Positions 37,549 to 45,292 of a stretch of DNA of 64,000 bases are shown piece by piece. Position 1 is the first letter of the stretch, and each line of letters begins with the position of its first letter. The translations under genes and the position numbers were made by a program. The DNA comes from Alkalihalobacillus sp. FSL W8-0930 (GTDB lineage Bacteria > Bacillota > Bacilli > Bacillales > Bacillaceae_D). The notes beneath the pieces are model-generated. The model ran no database searches. It saw only the letters and a program-made list of their open reading frames with translations, and was not told the origin of the DNA. Location: contig CP150183.1 in the NCBI GenBank assembly GCA_037965595.1, positions 930,001-994,000 on the forward strand, given 5' to 3'.

Positions 37549-38570
37549 AATGATCGCACTTTCATTCGAGTGGCAAGATAGATAAGGATTGGAGCGCCTA
37601 AGAAGGCTGTTAATACTCCCGCCTCAAGTTCTCCAGGACTTCCAAGCAATCTTCCGCACACATCGGATATAGTTAAGATGCCTGCCCCTGATAAGGCGGA
37701 CATTGGAATAATAAAACGTAGATCCGCACCAAGCGTTAATCTCATTAGATGCGTGGCTAGTAACCCCACAAAACCAATTGGGCCAGCAAGTGCTGTAGCA
37801 GCCCCGCATAGAATTACACCGGCAAAGGCAGCAACCAATCTTAGTACGCCCGTCCGCACGCCCTGACTTGTCGCAACTTCATCTCCAAGTGCCAGTGCAT
37901 TCAATGCAGGCGCCGTAATGATGGCAAGGATGACTCCAACAAGTAAAAAAGGGATAAAAAGTGTAGTGGAACTCCAACTTGCCGAACCTAAGCTACCAAC
38001 CTGCCAAAAACGGAATTGATCCATTACATCTGAGCGAGGCAGCATAATGGCACTCACTAAAGAGGAGAGGGCAGCACTTGTCGCTGCACCCGCAAGAACA
38101 AGCTTAAGAGGTGTCGGTCCTGATCGTCCCATAGACCCAACCCCATACACAAAAACGGCCGTGAGCATCGCACCTGTAATGGCTAGCCAAATATACTCAC
38201 CAGCTGTACTAATATTTAAAAAGGCAAGACCAGCGACCACAAAAAGGGACGCACCCGTATTAACACCTAAAATACTCGGATCTGCAATTGGATTACGAGT
38301 AACAGCTTGCATTAAAGCACCCGATACGCCAAGAGCAGCCCCACAGAACAAGCTAAAAATGGTCCGTGGAATACGCTCGCGAACAACACTTGCCCCGTAC
38401 GATTCATATTCTGGTTGAAACAACCCTGCAAACAATTCCTCCCTTGTGACAACCCTTGAACCAAAGACAAGAGAGGCGATCATACAGGCAAAAAGAAGGG
38501 CAAAAGAAAGAAGGAGCACCTTCCAAAAATGCTTTGGAAGATGCACATTTGATTTCGTATGTGTACTCAC
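37545..38570 (-). CDS. iron-siderophore ABC transporter permease (FepD/FecC type)
   Basis: A FecCD-family permease, predicted 341 aa. Motifs: ERIPRTIFSLFCGAALGVSGA, MQAVTRNPIADPSILG, FVGLLATHLMRL and the C-terminal GELEAGVLTAFLGAPILIYL. A GTG start at 38570 is preferred: it begins 5 nt after the binding-protein stop and has GAGGA about 8 nt upstream. Longer starts (38603, 38627) would overlap that gene and add a basic, unconserved extension. Confidence 0.88.
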   Translation of the reverse strand: MSTHTKSNVHLPKHFWKVLLLSFALLFACMIASLVFGSRVVTREELFAGLFQPEYESYGASVVRERIPRTIFSLFCGAALGVSGALMQAVTRNPIADPSILGVNTGASLFVVAGLAFLNISTAGEYIWLAITGAMLTAVFVYGVGSMGRSGPTPLKLVLAGAATSAALSSLVSAIMLPRSDVMDQFRFWQVGSLGSASWSSTTLFIPFLLVGVILAIITAPALNALALGDEVATSQGVRTGVLRLVAAFAGVILCGAATALAGPIGFVGLLATHLMRLTLGADLRFIIPMSALSGAGILTISDVCGRLLGSPGELEAGVLTAFLGAPILIYLATRMKVRSL

Positions 38571-38574
38571 AAAA

Positions 38575-39633
38575 TTAGTCCTCGTTTTTTTGAATCGCTT
38601 CATCAATGAGGTCAACGTACTGATCAATTGTATAAGAGATAGAAAGCGGGTTCGGAGTACCAGCAGCAGCTAAGTCAGAGTTGCCATCAATAAAGACAAC
38701 TGCACCGTTCTCAATGGCTGGGATTTGCCCTAAACGAGAATCATTTTGAAGAGCTTCAAGCAATGCATCGTCTCCGTATCCAACAATCACATCCGCTTCA
38801 TTTAACGCATCAGCATTCTCGGCACTTAAATTAAGAGAGTAAGCCGTATCGTCTTCAATCATTTCGGATACATTCTCAGGGAAAACTAAGCCTAACTCTT
38901 GTAAGAAGGATACGCGTGTATCAACAGGCGTGTACAAATGAAGCTGTGATAAATCATTTGCAGAGAAGTTCACCCATAAAACATTTTTCCCTTCAATCTC
39001 AGGATGGTCTGCTACAGTCTCATCAATTAATGCTTCTGTATCTTCAACAAGCTGTTCACCCTCAGCTTCCATTCCCATACCCATTGCATTATATGTGATC
39101 TGTTCACGCCAAGTTGTTGTCCAAGGAGAAGTTGGGTAAGCAACTACAGGTGCAATTTGAGTCAGTAAATCATAATCCTCTTGAGAGATACCAGAGTAAG
39201 CAGCTAGAATGACATCTGGATTGGAATCAGCAATCGCTTCAAAATCAAGACCATCCGTATCCTGATACACATTTGGATCTGATTCTCCAAGCTCTTCTAC
39301 TTTTTCTGCTGTCCAAGGAAGCATTCCTTTGTCATCAACAATTCCAAAGTTAGCTGCAGAAAATCCAACGGGTACCGTATCAAGAGCGAGTGCAATATCC
39401 TGGTTACCCCATTGAATCGTAGCCACTCGTTCAGGCTTCTCATCTAAAACGGTTTCACCAAAAGCATGCTCAATTGTAATAGGGTAGTCAGCACTTGTTT
39501 CGTCCGAAGCTGTTTGAGTATTCGTCGATTCTGATTTTTCTTCTTCACTTCCTGTTGTCTCAGAAGACTCACTTCCGCACCCTGCTAAAGCAACCATTAA
39601 TGCAGCCGAACCAATTAACCACTTGAATTTCAT
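38575..39633 (-). CDS. iron-siderophore-binding lipoprotein (FepB-like)
   Basis: A 352-aa extracellular binding lipoprotein of the FepB/FecB (TroA-fold) family. The lipobox ALAGC puts the lipidated Cys at residue 19, followed by an acidic Ser/Glu linker. Family segments are ADYPITIEHAFGETVLDEKPERV, DTVPVGFSAANFG and LAAYSGISQEDYDLLTQIAPVVAYP. A Fur box lies about 40 bp upstream. First gene of the operon. It could also serve the orphan permease set at 6.5-9.5 kb. Confidence 0.92.
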   Translation of the reverse strand: MKFKWLIGSAALMVALAGCGSESSETTGSEEEKSESTNTQTASDETSADYPITIEHAFGETVLDEKPERVATIQWGNQDIALALDTVPVGFSAANFGIVDDKGMLPWTAEKVEELGESDPNVYQDTDGLDFEAIADSNPDVILAAYSGISQEDYDLLTQIAPVVAYPTSPWTTTWREQITYNAMGMGMEAEGEQLVEDTEALIDETVADHPEIEGKNVLWVNFSANDLSQLHLYTPVDTRVSFLQELGLVFPENVSEMIEDDTAYSLNLSAENADALNEADVIVGYGDDALLEALQNDSRLGQIPAIENGAVVFIDGNSDLAAAGTPNPLSISYTIDQYVDLIDEAIQKNED

Positions 39634-39672
39634 AAATAACCCCTACCTATCTATTTATTTAGTATGTATCCA

Positions 39673-39691
39673 ATAACAATAATCATTCTCA
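39673..39691. promoter_or_regulatory. Fur box upstream of the FepB-like operon
   Basis: Read on the minus strand, TGAGAATGATTATTG (39677-39691) matches 13 of 15 positions of the 7-1-7 Fur core TGATAATNATTATCA. It lies 44 bp before the lipoprotein start. Confidence 0.8.
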
Positions 39692-39775
39692 ATTAGTGTA
39701 TAGGTAAATGAGAGCGTTTGTCAATTAAATTTTGGTTTTATTATGACAATTTTAGAGGGGGGTAACAACATAAAT

Positions 39776-39816
39776 AAAAACGAAGCGATCAATTTACATG
39801 GTCGCTTCGTTTTTAT
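39776..39816. terminator. terminator (downstream of the YcxB-like gene)
   Basis: A 13-bp perfect stem AAAAACGAAGCGA / TCGCTTCGTTTTT, with T-runs in both orientations. Confidence 0.88.
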
Positions 39817-39901
39817 TTTATGTGTGTTTATTTTTAGCTTATTCATTATGCATCTTAATTCTTGTTACAGAATGTTGAGTAGGAGGTAAAGATTCCTCCT
39901 C

Positions 39902-40435
39902 TTATAATCGAATATTAACATCGAACTTTTCTTGGATAACGTGGTTTAATTTATTTCTTTCTTCTAAAGGAAAATCTTTGGGGAACTTTGGGAACATCAC
40001 TGTTTTTTCAAAACCATTTGTGTACATATAAACGTACAATTCATCTGTATCCACAATCGCAAACTCAGACCAGTTATATTGCTTATCATTAATCTTTATC
40101 AACTCTTCATTGTATGTAAAAGTACATTTCCCTACAAAATCCTTATATATGTGTTTTTTATAAGAGGTTCTTTTCTTTGTTTTCACAAGAAATTCATTAA
40201 TAAGTATATAACCAAGACCCACTACAGTAACGACTACAATATTGGTGAACAAAAGATATAAATAAACGCTAGGTACCAGCAGACTTAACAAAATAGTGAA
40301 GACTGTATAACCACCCGCAAGTAGGATAGAGAATACTAAACCAATGAGTTTACGTTTCTTATAATGTGGATGGTGCCTTACGAGATTCTCCACCCATCTT
40401 TCAAACGCTTCGTCATCTAAATCATAAGTAAAAAT
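39902..40435 (-). CDS. YcxB-like membrane protein with apparent ATT start
   Basis: A predicted 177-aa protein with two adjacent helices and a C-terminal cytosolic beta-rich domain, of the YcxB type. The first canonical in-frame start is GTG 40393, but 14 further sensible codons upstream (FTYDLDDEAFERW) match how such proteins begin, with an in-frame TAG just before. The only initiator there is ATT at 40435, preceded by AGGAG at 9 nt. I therefore propose an ATT start, as known for infC. Alternatively translation begins at GTG 40393, or the true start codon has mutated. Role unknown. Confidence 0.65.
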   Translation of the reverse strand: MFTYDLDDEAFERWVENLVRHHPHYKKRKLIGLVFSILLAGGYTVFTILLSLLVPSVYLYLLFTNIVVVTVVGLGYILINEFLVKTKKRTSYKKHIYKDFVGKCTFTYNEELIKINDKQYNWSEFAIVDTDELYVYMYTNGFEKTVMFPKFPKDFPLEERNKLNHVIQEKFDVNIRL

Positions 40436-40796
40436 TCCTTTTCTCTCCTAATTTTCTAATGATTACAGTGTAACATGAATCAGTAGATTGAGATTGTTTA
40501 GAATGATGATAGAGTAAGCCTTTAAGTTAGTAACATGATTAGAGATGTTAACGCCTATTAGAGTAAATCAAGATACCGTGTTTAAACGAGTTGAATGAAT
40601 TTAGCTTATTAGTAGTTTCACTTTTTAGTACCATTTTACTCTTTTACAGTGTTTCAATGATTGTTGTTAAACTATACAGAAAAACAATCTTATGATTAAA
40701 TTGAAACCTTATGCCATTCGTTTTGGGTATGGTAATGTTGATTTAATATAGTTAAAAGCAGATCAAGAATTTTATACACACACATGGAGGTCAATT
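40436..40796. other. 361-bp AT-rich intergenic region
   Basis: No gene is seen. It holds a weak nested inverted repeat (GTTTCA/TGAAAC at 40651 and 40702, GATTGTT/AACAATC at 40659 and 40683) and a plausible plus-strand promoter TTGGGT (40723) - 18 bp - TATAGT (40747-40752) for the small gene at 40797. Confidence 0.5.
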
Positions 40797-41018
40797 ATGG
40801 ATACGACTATTTTAATCGCTATTATCTTTGTAACATTTTGTATTATGGCCATCTTTAAATTAACAAACAACTTAAAGAAAACAAGTGAGAAAAATGAAAA
40901 ACTTGTTATTAAAGCGCAAAAAGAACGACAGATGCAAACAGAATTGCTGGAAACCTTGTTGGAAAAGCAGGAGGAATTAACTGCAAAAATTGAGAAGTTA
41001 AAGAGTGAAAGAAAGTAG
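40797..41018 (+). CDS. small membrane-anchored coiled-coil protein
   Basis: 73 residues: one N-terminal hydrophobic helix (about 4-22), then a highly charged helix with heptad spacing (TNNLKKTSEKNEKL ... KIEKLKSERK), so probably a tail-in coiled coil. ATGGAGGTC lies 6 nt before the ATG. No family recognised. Paired with a gene of the same design 6 bp downstream. Confidence 0.7.
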   Translation: MDTTILIAIIFVTFCIMAIFKLTNNLKKTSEKNEKLVIKAQKERQMQTELLETLLEKQEELTAKIEKLKSERK

Positions 41019-41024
41019 GATTGT

Positions 41025-41261
41025 ATGGAGACACTTAAAATTTTTATATTTCTGCTACTCATTATTGCCATTATCGTATTGCTTTGTGTGAAGGTACCTT
41101 CACACATCAGAAATAGTAAGATCATGTATGAAACTAATAAGAGAATAGGCGAACACAATGTATTGGCACGAAAAACGGAAATGCGAAAAACAATGCTTAT
41201 TAAAAAAACACTTAAATCTCAAAATAGCGCTTTAGATACACTAAGGGAAGATTCGATTTAA
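41025..41261 (+). CDS. small membrane-anchored helical protein
   Basis: 78 residues: helix at about 4-22, then a basic, helical tail (NKRIGEHNVLARKTEMRKTMLIKKTL). It lacks similarity to any family I know but has the same layout as the gene just upstream, so the two may form a membrane complex. A GTAGGA site precedes ATG 41025. Confidence 0.68.
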   Translation: METLKIFIFLLLIIAIIVLLCVKVPSHIRNSKIMYETNKRIGEHNVLARKTEMRKTMLIKKTLKSQNSALDTLREDSI

Positions 41262-41293
41262 TCAATTTATACGTGCACTCTAAGAAAAACAAA

Positions 41294-41334
41294 ATAAAAA
41301 GACAAGAACGTTTAAAATCTTGTCTTTTTATTTT
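41294..41334 (+). terminator. terminator after the small membrane protein pair
   Basis: Stem AAAAAGACAAGA / TCTTGTCTTTTT, with T-rich tail. Confidence 0.85.
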
Positions 41335-41370
41335 ATATTATTAGATTAGCAAATTGTGGATTAGCTTCAT

Positions 41371-41402
41371 AAAACCAAATTACGCTGTTATCGCAATTTG
41401 GC
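41371..41402 (-). terminator. terminator of the DinB-family gene
   Basis: On the minus strand GCCAAATT-CG pairs with CG-AATTTGG and is followed by TTTTA; about 75 bp after the gene. Confidence 0.6.
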
Positions 41403-41474
41403 TCATTATATACATCAATGTACAAATTTATCAAAGAGTAGTTTTTTTGACTGGCCCGTTAGCTGAAGATGAAT

Positions 41475-41930
41475 TTATCCTTCTACACCATTTTGGGGAT
41501 TCCATGTCCCCTGTAACTTCCTAATATAAAGAATTTGTCCGGTATGGTATGTTGTATGAATAGTAAGATGGGCAAGGTCAGATGCTTTGTCATCGAGTGT
41601 TTGGGCATCTGCATCTTCTACAACGTTCTTCCATTCAGACATAATAGTAGTGATCCTCTTTACAATCTCATTCCAATTCAAGCCTTCTGAGTTTATAAAC
41701 GTATTGGTATCATCAAATTTTTCGTTTGGTATGTTTTTAAACCTGTTTAAGTAACGTTGATTATAGAATATAAGGTGATTAACTATTTCAGAAATGGAAT
41801 TGGATGTTTCACTTGGTTTCCAATTAGCTTGCTCTTCGGTAAGTCCATCAATTGAGTTAAGTAACGAGACAAACCAAGTATTTTCACGACATGAATGAAT
41901 TTGTGCTAAAAACACATCTTTCACATTCAT
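41475..41930 (-). CDS. DinB/YfiT-fold protein
   Basis: A 151-aa four-helix-bundle protein of the DinB superfamily, members of which bind a divalent metal through three histidines. Candidates here are the His in IVNHLIFYNQ and two in TIHTTYHTGQI. Bacillus homologues are DNA-damage-induced or thiol-transferase-like enzymes; the activity here is unknown. ATG 41930 (MNVKDVF) is chosen because a perfect AAAGGAGG precedes it; a longer start would include that site. Confidence 0.85.
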   Translation of the reverse strand: MNVKDVFLAQIHSCRENTWFVSLLNSIDGLTEEQANWKPSETSNSISEIVNHLIFYNQRYLNRFKNIPNEKFDDTNTFINSEGLNWNEIVKRITTIMSEWKNVVEDADAQTLDDKASDLAHLTIHTTYHTGQILYIRKLQGTWNPQNGVEG

Positions 41931-42011
41931 ATTCTTACCTCCTTTTTTATAAAGCAATACTCTAATATGAGCTTAATTGTAGACTCTATACACAAATAGT
42001 ATTGAACCCTG

Positions 42012-42815
42012 CTAACTTCTCCATTCTTCCATAGTAGAAACAATTTTTAACACATCCTCAGGCGCCAATGACGTGGACTGAGCTTTAAATACCTGAGAAT
42101 CTTTTTGCCAGTACAGTTCAGTTAATGTACCTTCTTCTTGATCTTGGTTAATAAAAACCGTTCCTAATTCGTCTGGAGCTGGTAAAGTAATTTCCTCAAG
42201 TAAATCCACCACTTCTTTTGCGAGAGGTTCAGCCTCTTTAATTTGATCTCCACTTGCTATCGAGCGTAGTTCCCAAATTCCTTCATTCCATGCGACACCA
42301 CTGTGCCCTGTTCCTGCTTGAACTTGACCCGTAATGTCATAACCTAAGTCAACCTTTTCTGTTTCACTTTCAAAGGTTAAATAACCGTCTAGTTCAGATT
42401 GTATATGATCAATAGCTGCTTCTTGGTTCTCAAATGTGCTAGAACTAAAAAGGAAAAAGGGATCCTCATCCGACAGAGCTTCATTGTTTATTGATGTTGG
42501 CTCATCTAAAGAAAACAATTCAACTTCATACGAGGTATTAGTAGAATTGGTTGTTGCTGTTAGGTGGTGTTCCTCTGATAAATCCAACGATGCTGGTGCC
42601 CAAATAGGTATATTTGTATCTAGTTGTTTTACGGTTTCTTGTAATACCTCTTCTTCCGTCAGAGAAGTATTTTCTTCCTCTAATTCCGCTGAATTAGAAG
42701 CCTCACCAGAATCGTTATCTCTCGATGCAGAACGTTCATCGCTGGGAGTATTGCAAGCAGATAAAATGGATAGAGAGGCAATAGACATAAAAGAGAATGC
42801 TTTTAATTTTCTCAT
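42012..42815 (-). CDS. acidic lipoprotein of unknown function
   Basis: 267 aa with a signal peptide and lipobox ILSAC (lipid Cys at 21), then a disordered acidic linker (Asp/Glu/Ser-rich, about 22-60) and a globular domain. No family is recognised. The repeated pattern of about 90 residues ending in EEIT/TMEEW hints at a helix-grip type fold, but this is speculative. Monocistronic. Confidence 0.75.
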   Translation of the reverse strand: MRKLKAFSFMSIASLSILSACNTPSDERSASRDNDSGEASNSAELEEENTSLTEEEVLQETVKQLDTNIPIWAPASLDLSEEHHLTATTNSTNTSYEVELFSLDEPTSINNEALSDEDPFFLFSSSTFENQEAAIDHIQSELDGYLTFESETEKVDLGYDITGQVQAGTGHSGVAWNEGIWELRSIASGDQIKEAEPLAKEVVDLLEEITLPAPDELGTVFINQDQEEGTLTELYWQKDSQVFKAQSTSLAPEDVLKIVSTMEEWRS

Positions 42816-42901
42816 CAGATAACTCCTTTTTCAGTTTCGTCTTGTTGTATCATGTTCTATCTTCGAACATAAGCTAACCGATTATAAAATCCCCCACTCA
42901 A

Positions 42902-43420
42902 CTAATTCAAATAAACAACAACCCCAATAATAACCAAACAAACAACCAAAATACTTACATCTTTAGGCCAATCCTCACGCCACCTCTTAGCATCAACAGA
43001 AGAAGAGACGTTTTGGATCGATAGCAGCTTCTGATAAAGGAAGTGATAATAAAGAAGAAAAACAAGCCAGAGAAAAAAGTAAAAGCTGAATGTACTCCAA
43101 TAAATAAAGTAGTAGTCAGTGAATAAAAACATGATAGCGAGTGCAACAAAGGCAATTATTAAGCTAAACGACGTATCTCGTAGTCGTTTAACAACTACCC
43201 GATTCCAGCTATCTTTTTGATGTTCGTTGTTCCACCTGAGTATAACGAAAAATGGGATGAGAGTGAGCACGATCGTTAGGCTTACAAAGACAATTGCAAA
43301 AAGGTCCGTTAATGGAAAGCGTATGATCTGTATAGACGTGATACATGGAAAGACATATAGAAGATGAAGCTTACTTTGTTCATCGTAATAAGGAATCGGA
43401 TCATTCTTACTCATATCCAT
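42902..43420 (-). CDS. membrane protein, distant paralogue of its upstream neighbour
   Basis: About 172 aa with four predicted helices and a short polar N-terminus. Near the C-terminus it has LYQKLLSIQNVSSSVDAKRW before the last helix; the neighbouring gene has VYKRLLIVQNASAIKDKHDK in the same place, so the two probably arose by duplication. ATG 43420 has GAGAGGAAG upstream; an ATG six nucleotides further is also possible. Function unknown. Confidence 0.72.
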   Translation of the reverse strand: MDMSKNDPIPYYDEQSKLHLLYVFPCITSIQIIRFPLTDLFAIVFVSLTIVLTLIPFFVILRWNNEHQKDSWNRVVVKRLRDTSFSLIIAFVALAIMFLFTDYYFIYWSTFSFYFFLWLVFLLYYHFLYQKLLSIQNVSSSVDAKRWREDWPKDVSILVVCLVIIGVVVYLN

Positions 43421-43433
43421 CACTTCCTCTCAT

Positions 43434-43970
43434 TTAAAAGATCCAATAAAACATGACAAAAATAAAAATGACATATGCACAACCTGCAGTAGTGAGTTGC
43501 CTATAAAATGTTTTCTTATCATGTTTATCTTTAATCGCAGAAGCATTTTGTACGATTAATAGTCGCTTATACACAATACGACTGACGATGCCAAAGAAAA
43601 TCCAGAAGCCAACTGTAAGGAGGCCAGCGACAAGCCGATTTAAGGTTAGTTCGACCGTTTCATGTAATAAGCCAATGAAGATGGATGTGAAAAGTAACGC
43701 GGCCATTGTAAATGCAACTTCAGACGCTTCTTTTGTAGCCAGACGTCTACGCTGCTCCTGACTTTTGCGAGCATGCCAAATGGAAAGCAGGGGGATCAAA
43801 CCTGTTATGATACCGATGATTGTGTAAATAAGTACATCAGGTCGGTTTCTTTCTAAAATAAATCCATTGTTCATAAAAACAGCTATACCTATGATAAGGA
43901 AAGTAGACCAATGCTGTCTTTCTCGAGCTTTTTTTCGATTTTCTTTTCTCTGCTCCTTGTTCGGCCACAT
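43434..43970 (-). CDS. membrane protein of unknown function
   Basis: 178 aa with a strongly basic N-terminus (EQRKENRKKARERQ) and four to five helices; a second basic loop ARKSQEQRRRLATKEA supports an N-in topology. It is the first of a two-gene operon (10-14 bp gap) with the paralogous membrane protein downstream. No conserved catalytic motif is visible. Confidence 0.74.
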   Translation of the reverse strand: MWPNKEQRKENRKKARERQHWSTFLIIGIAVFMNNGFILERNRPDVLIYTIIGIITGLIPLLSIWHARKSQEQRRRLATKEASEVAFTMAALLFTSIFIGLLHETVELTLNRLVAGLLTVGFWIFFGIVSRIVYKRLLIVQNASAIKDKHDKKTFYRQLTTAGCAYVIFIFVMFYWIF

Positions 43971-44032
43971 CCAATCAACTCCTTAAAATTCCAATACCTT
44001 CAAACGGAAAGAGTTAAATACAAATTTATAGT

Positions 44033-44047
44033 TGAAAATAATTCTCA
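44033..44047. promoter_or_regulatory. Fur box upstream of the flavodoxin gene
   Basis: TGAAAATAATTCTCA matches 13 of 15 positions of the Fur 7-1-7 core and is followed by an overlapping CATTCTCATT half-site. It lies about 48 bp before the flavodoxin start. Confidence 0.78.
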
Positions 44048-44095
44048 TTCTCATTAGAATGAAGGTAGCAAGAATGTGAAGGAGAGGGTGAGTCG

Positions 44096-44551
44096 ATGTC
44101 TAAAATCGTATTAGTTTTTGCAAGTATGTCTGGTAATACAGAGGATATCGCTGATTTAATAACAGGAAAATTACGTGAACGAGGATTTGTTGTTGATCAA
44201 GAGGAAATGGAGGAGTATGATCCGACCAATCTAACTGAATATGATGGTATCATCATTGGTTCTTATACATGGGGAGACGGAGACTTACCGTATGAGGCAG
44301 ATGACTTTTACGCAGCAATGGATGATGTGGACTTAACGGGTAAACAAGCTGCTGTGTTTGGTTCTGGCGATACGGTCTACCCAGAATTTTGTGAAGCCGT
44401 ACATACATTTGAAAAGAAGTTAGTTGAACGAGGAGCTGCTCTTACTACTGAAGGATTGAAGATCGAGTTCACACCTGAGACAGAGGAAGATTTTCAGGCG
44501 TGCGACAGGTTTGTAGAAGAGTTTATCAAAAAGATGATGATTCACGCTTAA
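44096..44551 (+). CDS. flavodoxin (YkuN/YkuP-like)
   Basis: A 151-aa short-chain FMN flavodoxin, an electron carrier that replaces ferredoxin under iron limitation. The phosphate-binding loop SMSGNTEDIA is at about 10-19, aromatic flavin-stacking residues are in YTWGDGDLPYE, and GSGDTVYPEFC is the second FMN loop. GAAGGAGAGG precedes ATG 44096. The Fur box upstream matches the iron-repressed ykuNOP flavodoxins of B. subtilis. Confidence 0.92.
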   Translation: MSKIVLVFASMSGNTEDIADLITGKLRERGFVVDQEEMEEYDPTNLTEYDGIIIGSYTWGDGDLPYEADDFYAAMDDVDLTGKQAAVFGSGDTVYPEFCEAVHTFEKKLVERGAALTTEGLKIEFTPETEEDFQACDRFVEEFIKKMMIHA

Positions 44552-44558
44552 TCTTTAG

Positions 44559-44587
44559 TTGACGAACCTGTGACTGTCGGGTAATAT
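44559..44587 (+). promoter_or_regulatory. promoter of the tetR-type gene
   Basis: TTGACG (44559-44564), 17-bp spacer, TAATAT (44582-44587). The operator at 44586-44605 overlaps its -10 box. Confidence 0.8.
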
Positions 44588-44605
44588 GCAAGTAACTACT
44601 TGCAT
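44586..44605. promoter_or_regulatory. TetR-family operator 1 (autoregulatory)
   Basis: ATGCAAGTAACTACTTGCAT, a perfect 9-2-9 palindrome overlapping the promoter of the regulator gene; a near-identical copy precedes the transporter gene at 45248. Confidence 0.88.
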
Positions 44606-44626
44606 TTCTTTAAAGGATGGACAGAT

Positions 44627-45211
44627 ATGTCAGCAAAGGATAAGACAAAGAAGCGAATTCTCAGTGCTGCACTCGAGCTGTTAAAGGAGCATGGCTACCA
44701 GGGAACAACCACTCGTTTAATTGCTGAAAAGGCAGGGTGCAATGAGGTTACGCTTTTTAGACACTTTGGAAATAAGCAAACAATCCTTGAAAAAGTCGTA
44801 GAAGGTCAAAGATTTGGTCCTGACTTAAAAGGAGTCATTGATCAGTCAATCGAATGGGATCTTGAGTCTGATCTTTATAAAATTGCGAAGGGCTATCTTG
44901 ATTTTATGCGAAGTATAGAGGATTTTGTAATGCTGGGGTTTAAGGAATTTTATAAGATTGAAGAATTAAACGATGAGATTTCACGAGGTCCCATTGAGTT
45001 TAAACGTTACTTAACTCAATACTTTGAAAAGATGAAGGATCGAGAGCTTATTATCTCAATCGATTGCGAACAATTGGCCCTTCAATTTATCTGGATGAAC
45101 TTTGGTTATTTTATCTCCAAAGCCAGATTTGGGGATATAGTGACGGCTTTGCCTGATGAGACATTTCTAAAAGGAAGTGTTCAGCTTTTTGTAAGAGGTA
45201 TCTCACCTTAA
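44627..45211 (+). CDS. TetR/AcrR-family regulator (YhgD-like)
   Basis: A 194-aa TetR-family repressor. The helix-turn-helix TTTRLIAEKAGCNEVTLFRHFGNK lies at about 28-51, followed by a helical ligand-binding domain. ATG 44627 has AAAGGATGG upstream. The gene pairs with the downstream membrane transporter, as yhgD pairs with yhgE in B. subtilis. It is very likely autorepressed and represses the transporter, because the two promoters share a 20-bp palindrome. The inducer is unknown. Confidence 0.9.
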   Translation: MSAKDKTKKRILSAALELLKEHGYQGTTTRLIAEKAGCNEVTLFRHFGNKQTILEKVVEGQRFGPDLKGVIDQSIEWDLESDLYKIAKGYLDFMRSIEDFVMLGFKEFYKIEELNDEISRGPIEFKRYLTQYFEKMKDRELIISIDCEQLALQFIWMNFGYFISKARFGDIVTALPDETFLKGSVQLFVRGISP

Positions 45212-45235
45212 AAGCATTCAAATGAATGCTTTTTC
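45211..45235 (+). terminator. terminator after the tetR-type gene
   Basis: AAAGCATTC-AAAT-GAATGCTTT followed by TTC; it separates regulator and transporter transcripts. Confidence 0.75.
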
Positions 45236-45247
45236 TTAAGAAAATAA

Positions 45248-45267
45248 ATGCAAGTAAGTACTTACAT
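45248..45267. promoter_or_regulatory. TetR-family operator 2
   Basis: ATGCAAGTAAGTACTTACAT differs from operator 1 at only two positions and lies 25 bp before the transporter start. Confidence 0.87.
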
Positions 45268-45292
45268 TAATAGTTAGGATTGGGGAAACAGA

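Noticed and set aside
40772-41158. Long minus-strand open frame opposite the two small membrane proteins
   Set aside because: The plus-strand genes have proper ribosome binding sites, tight spacing and a terminator; the antisense frame has none.
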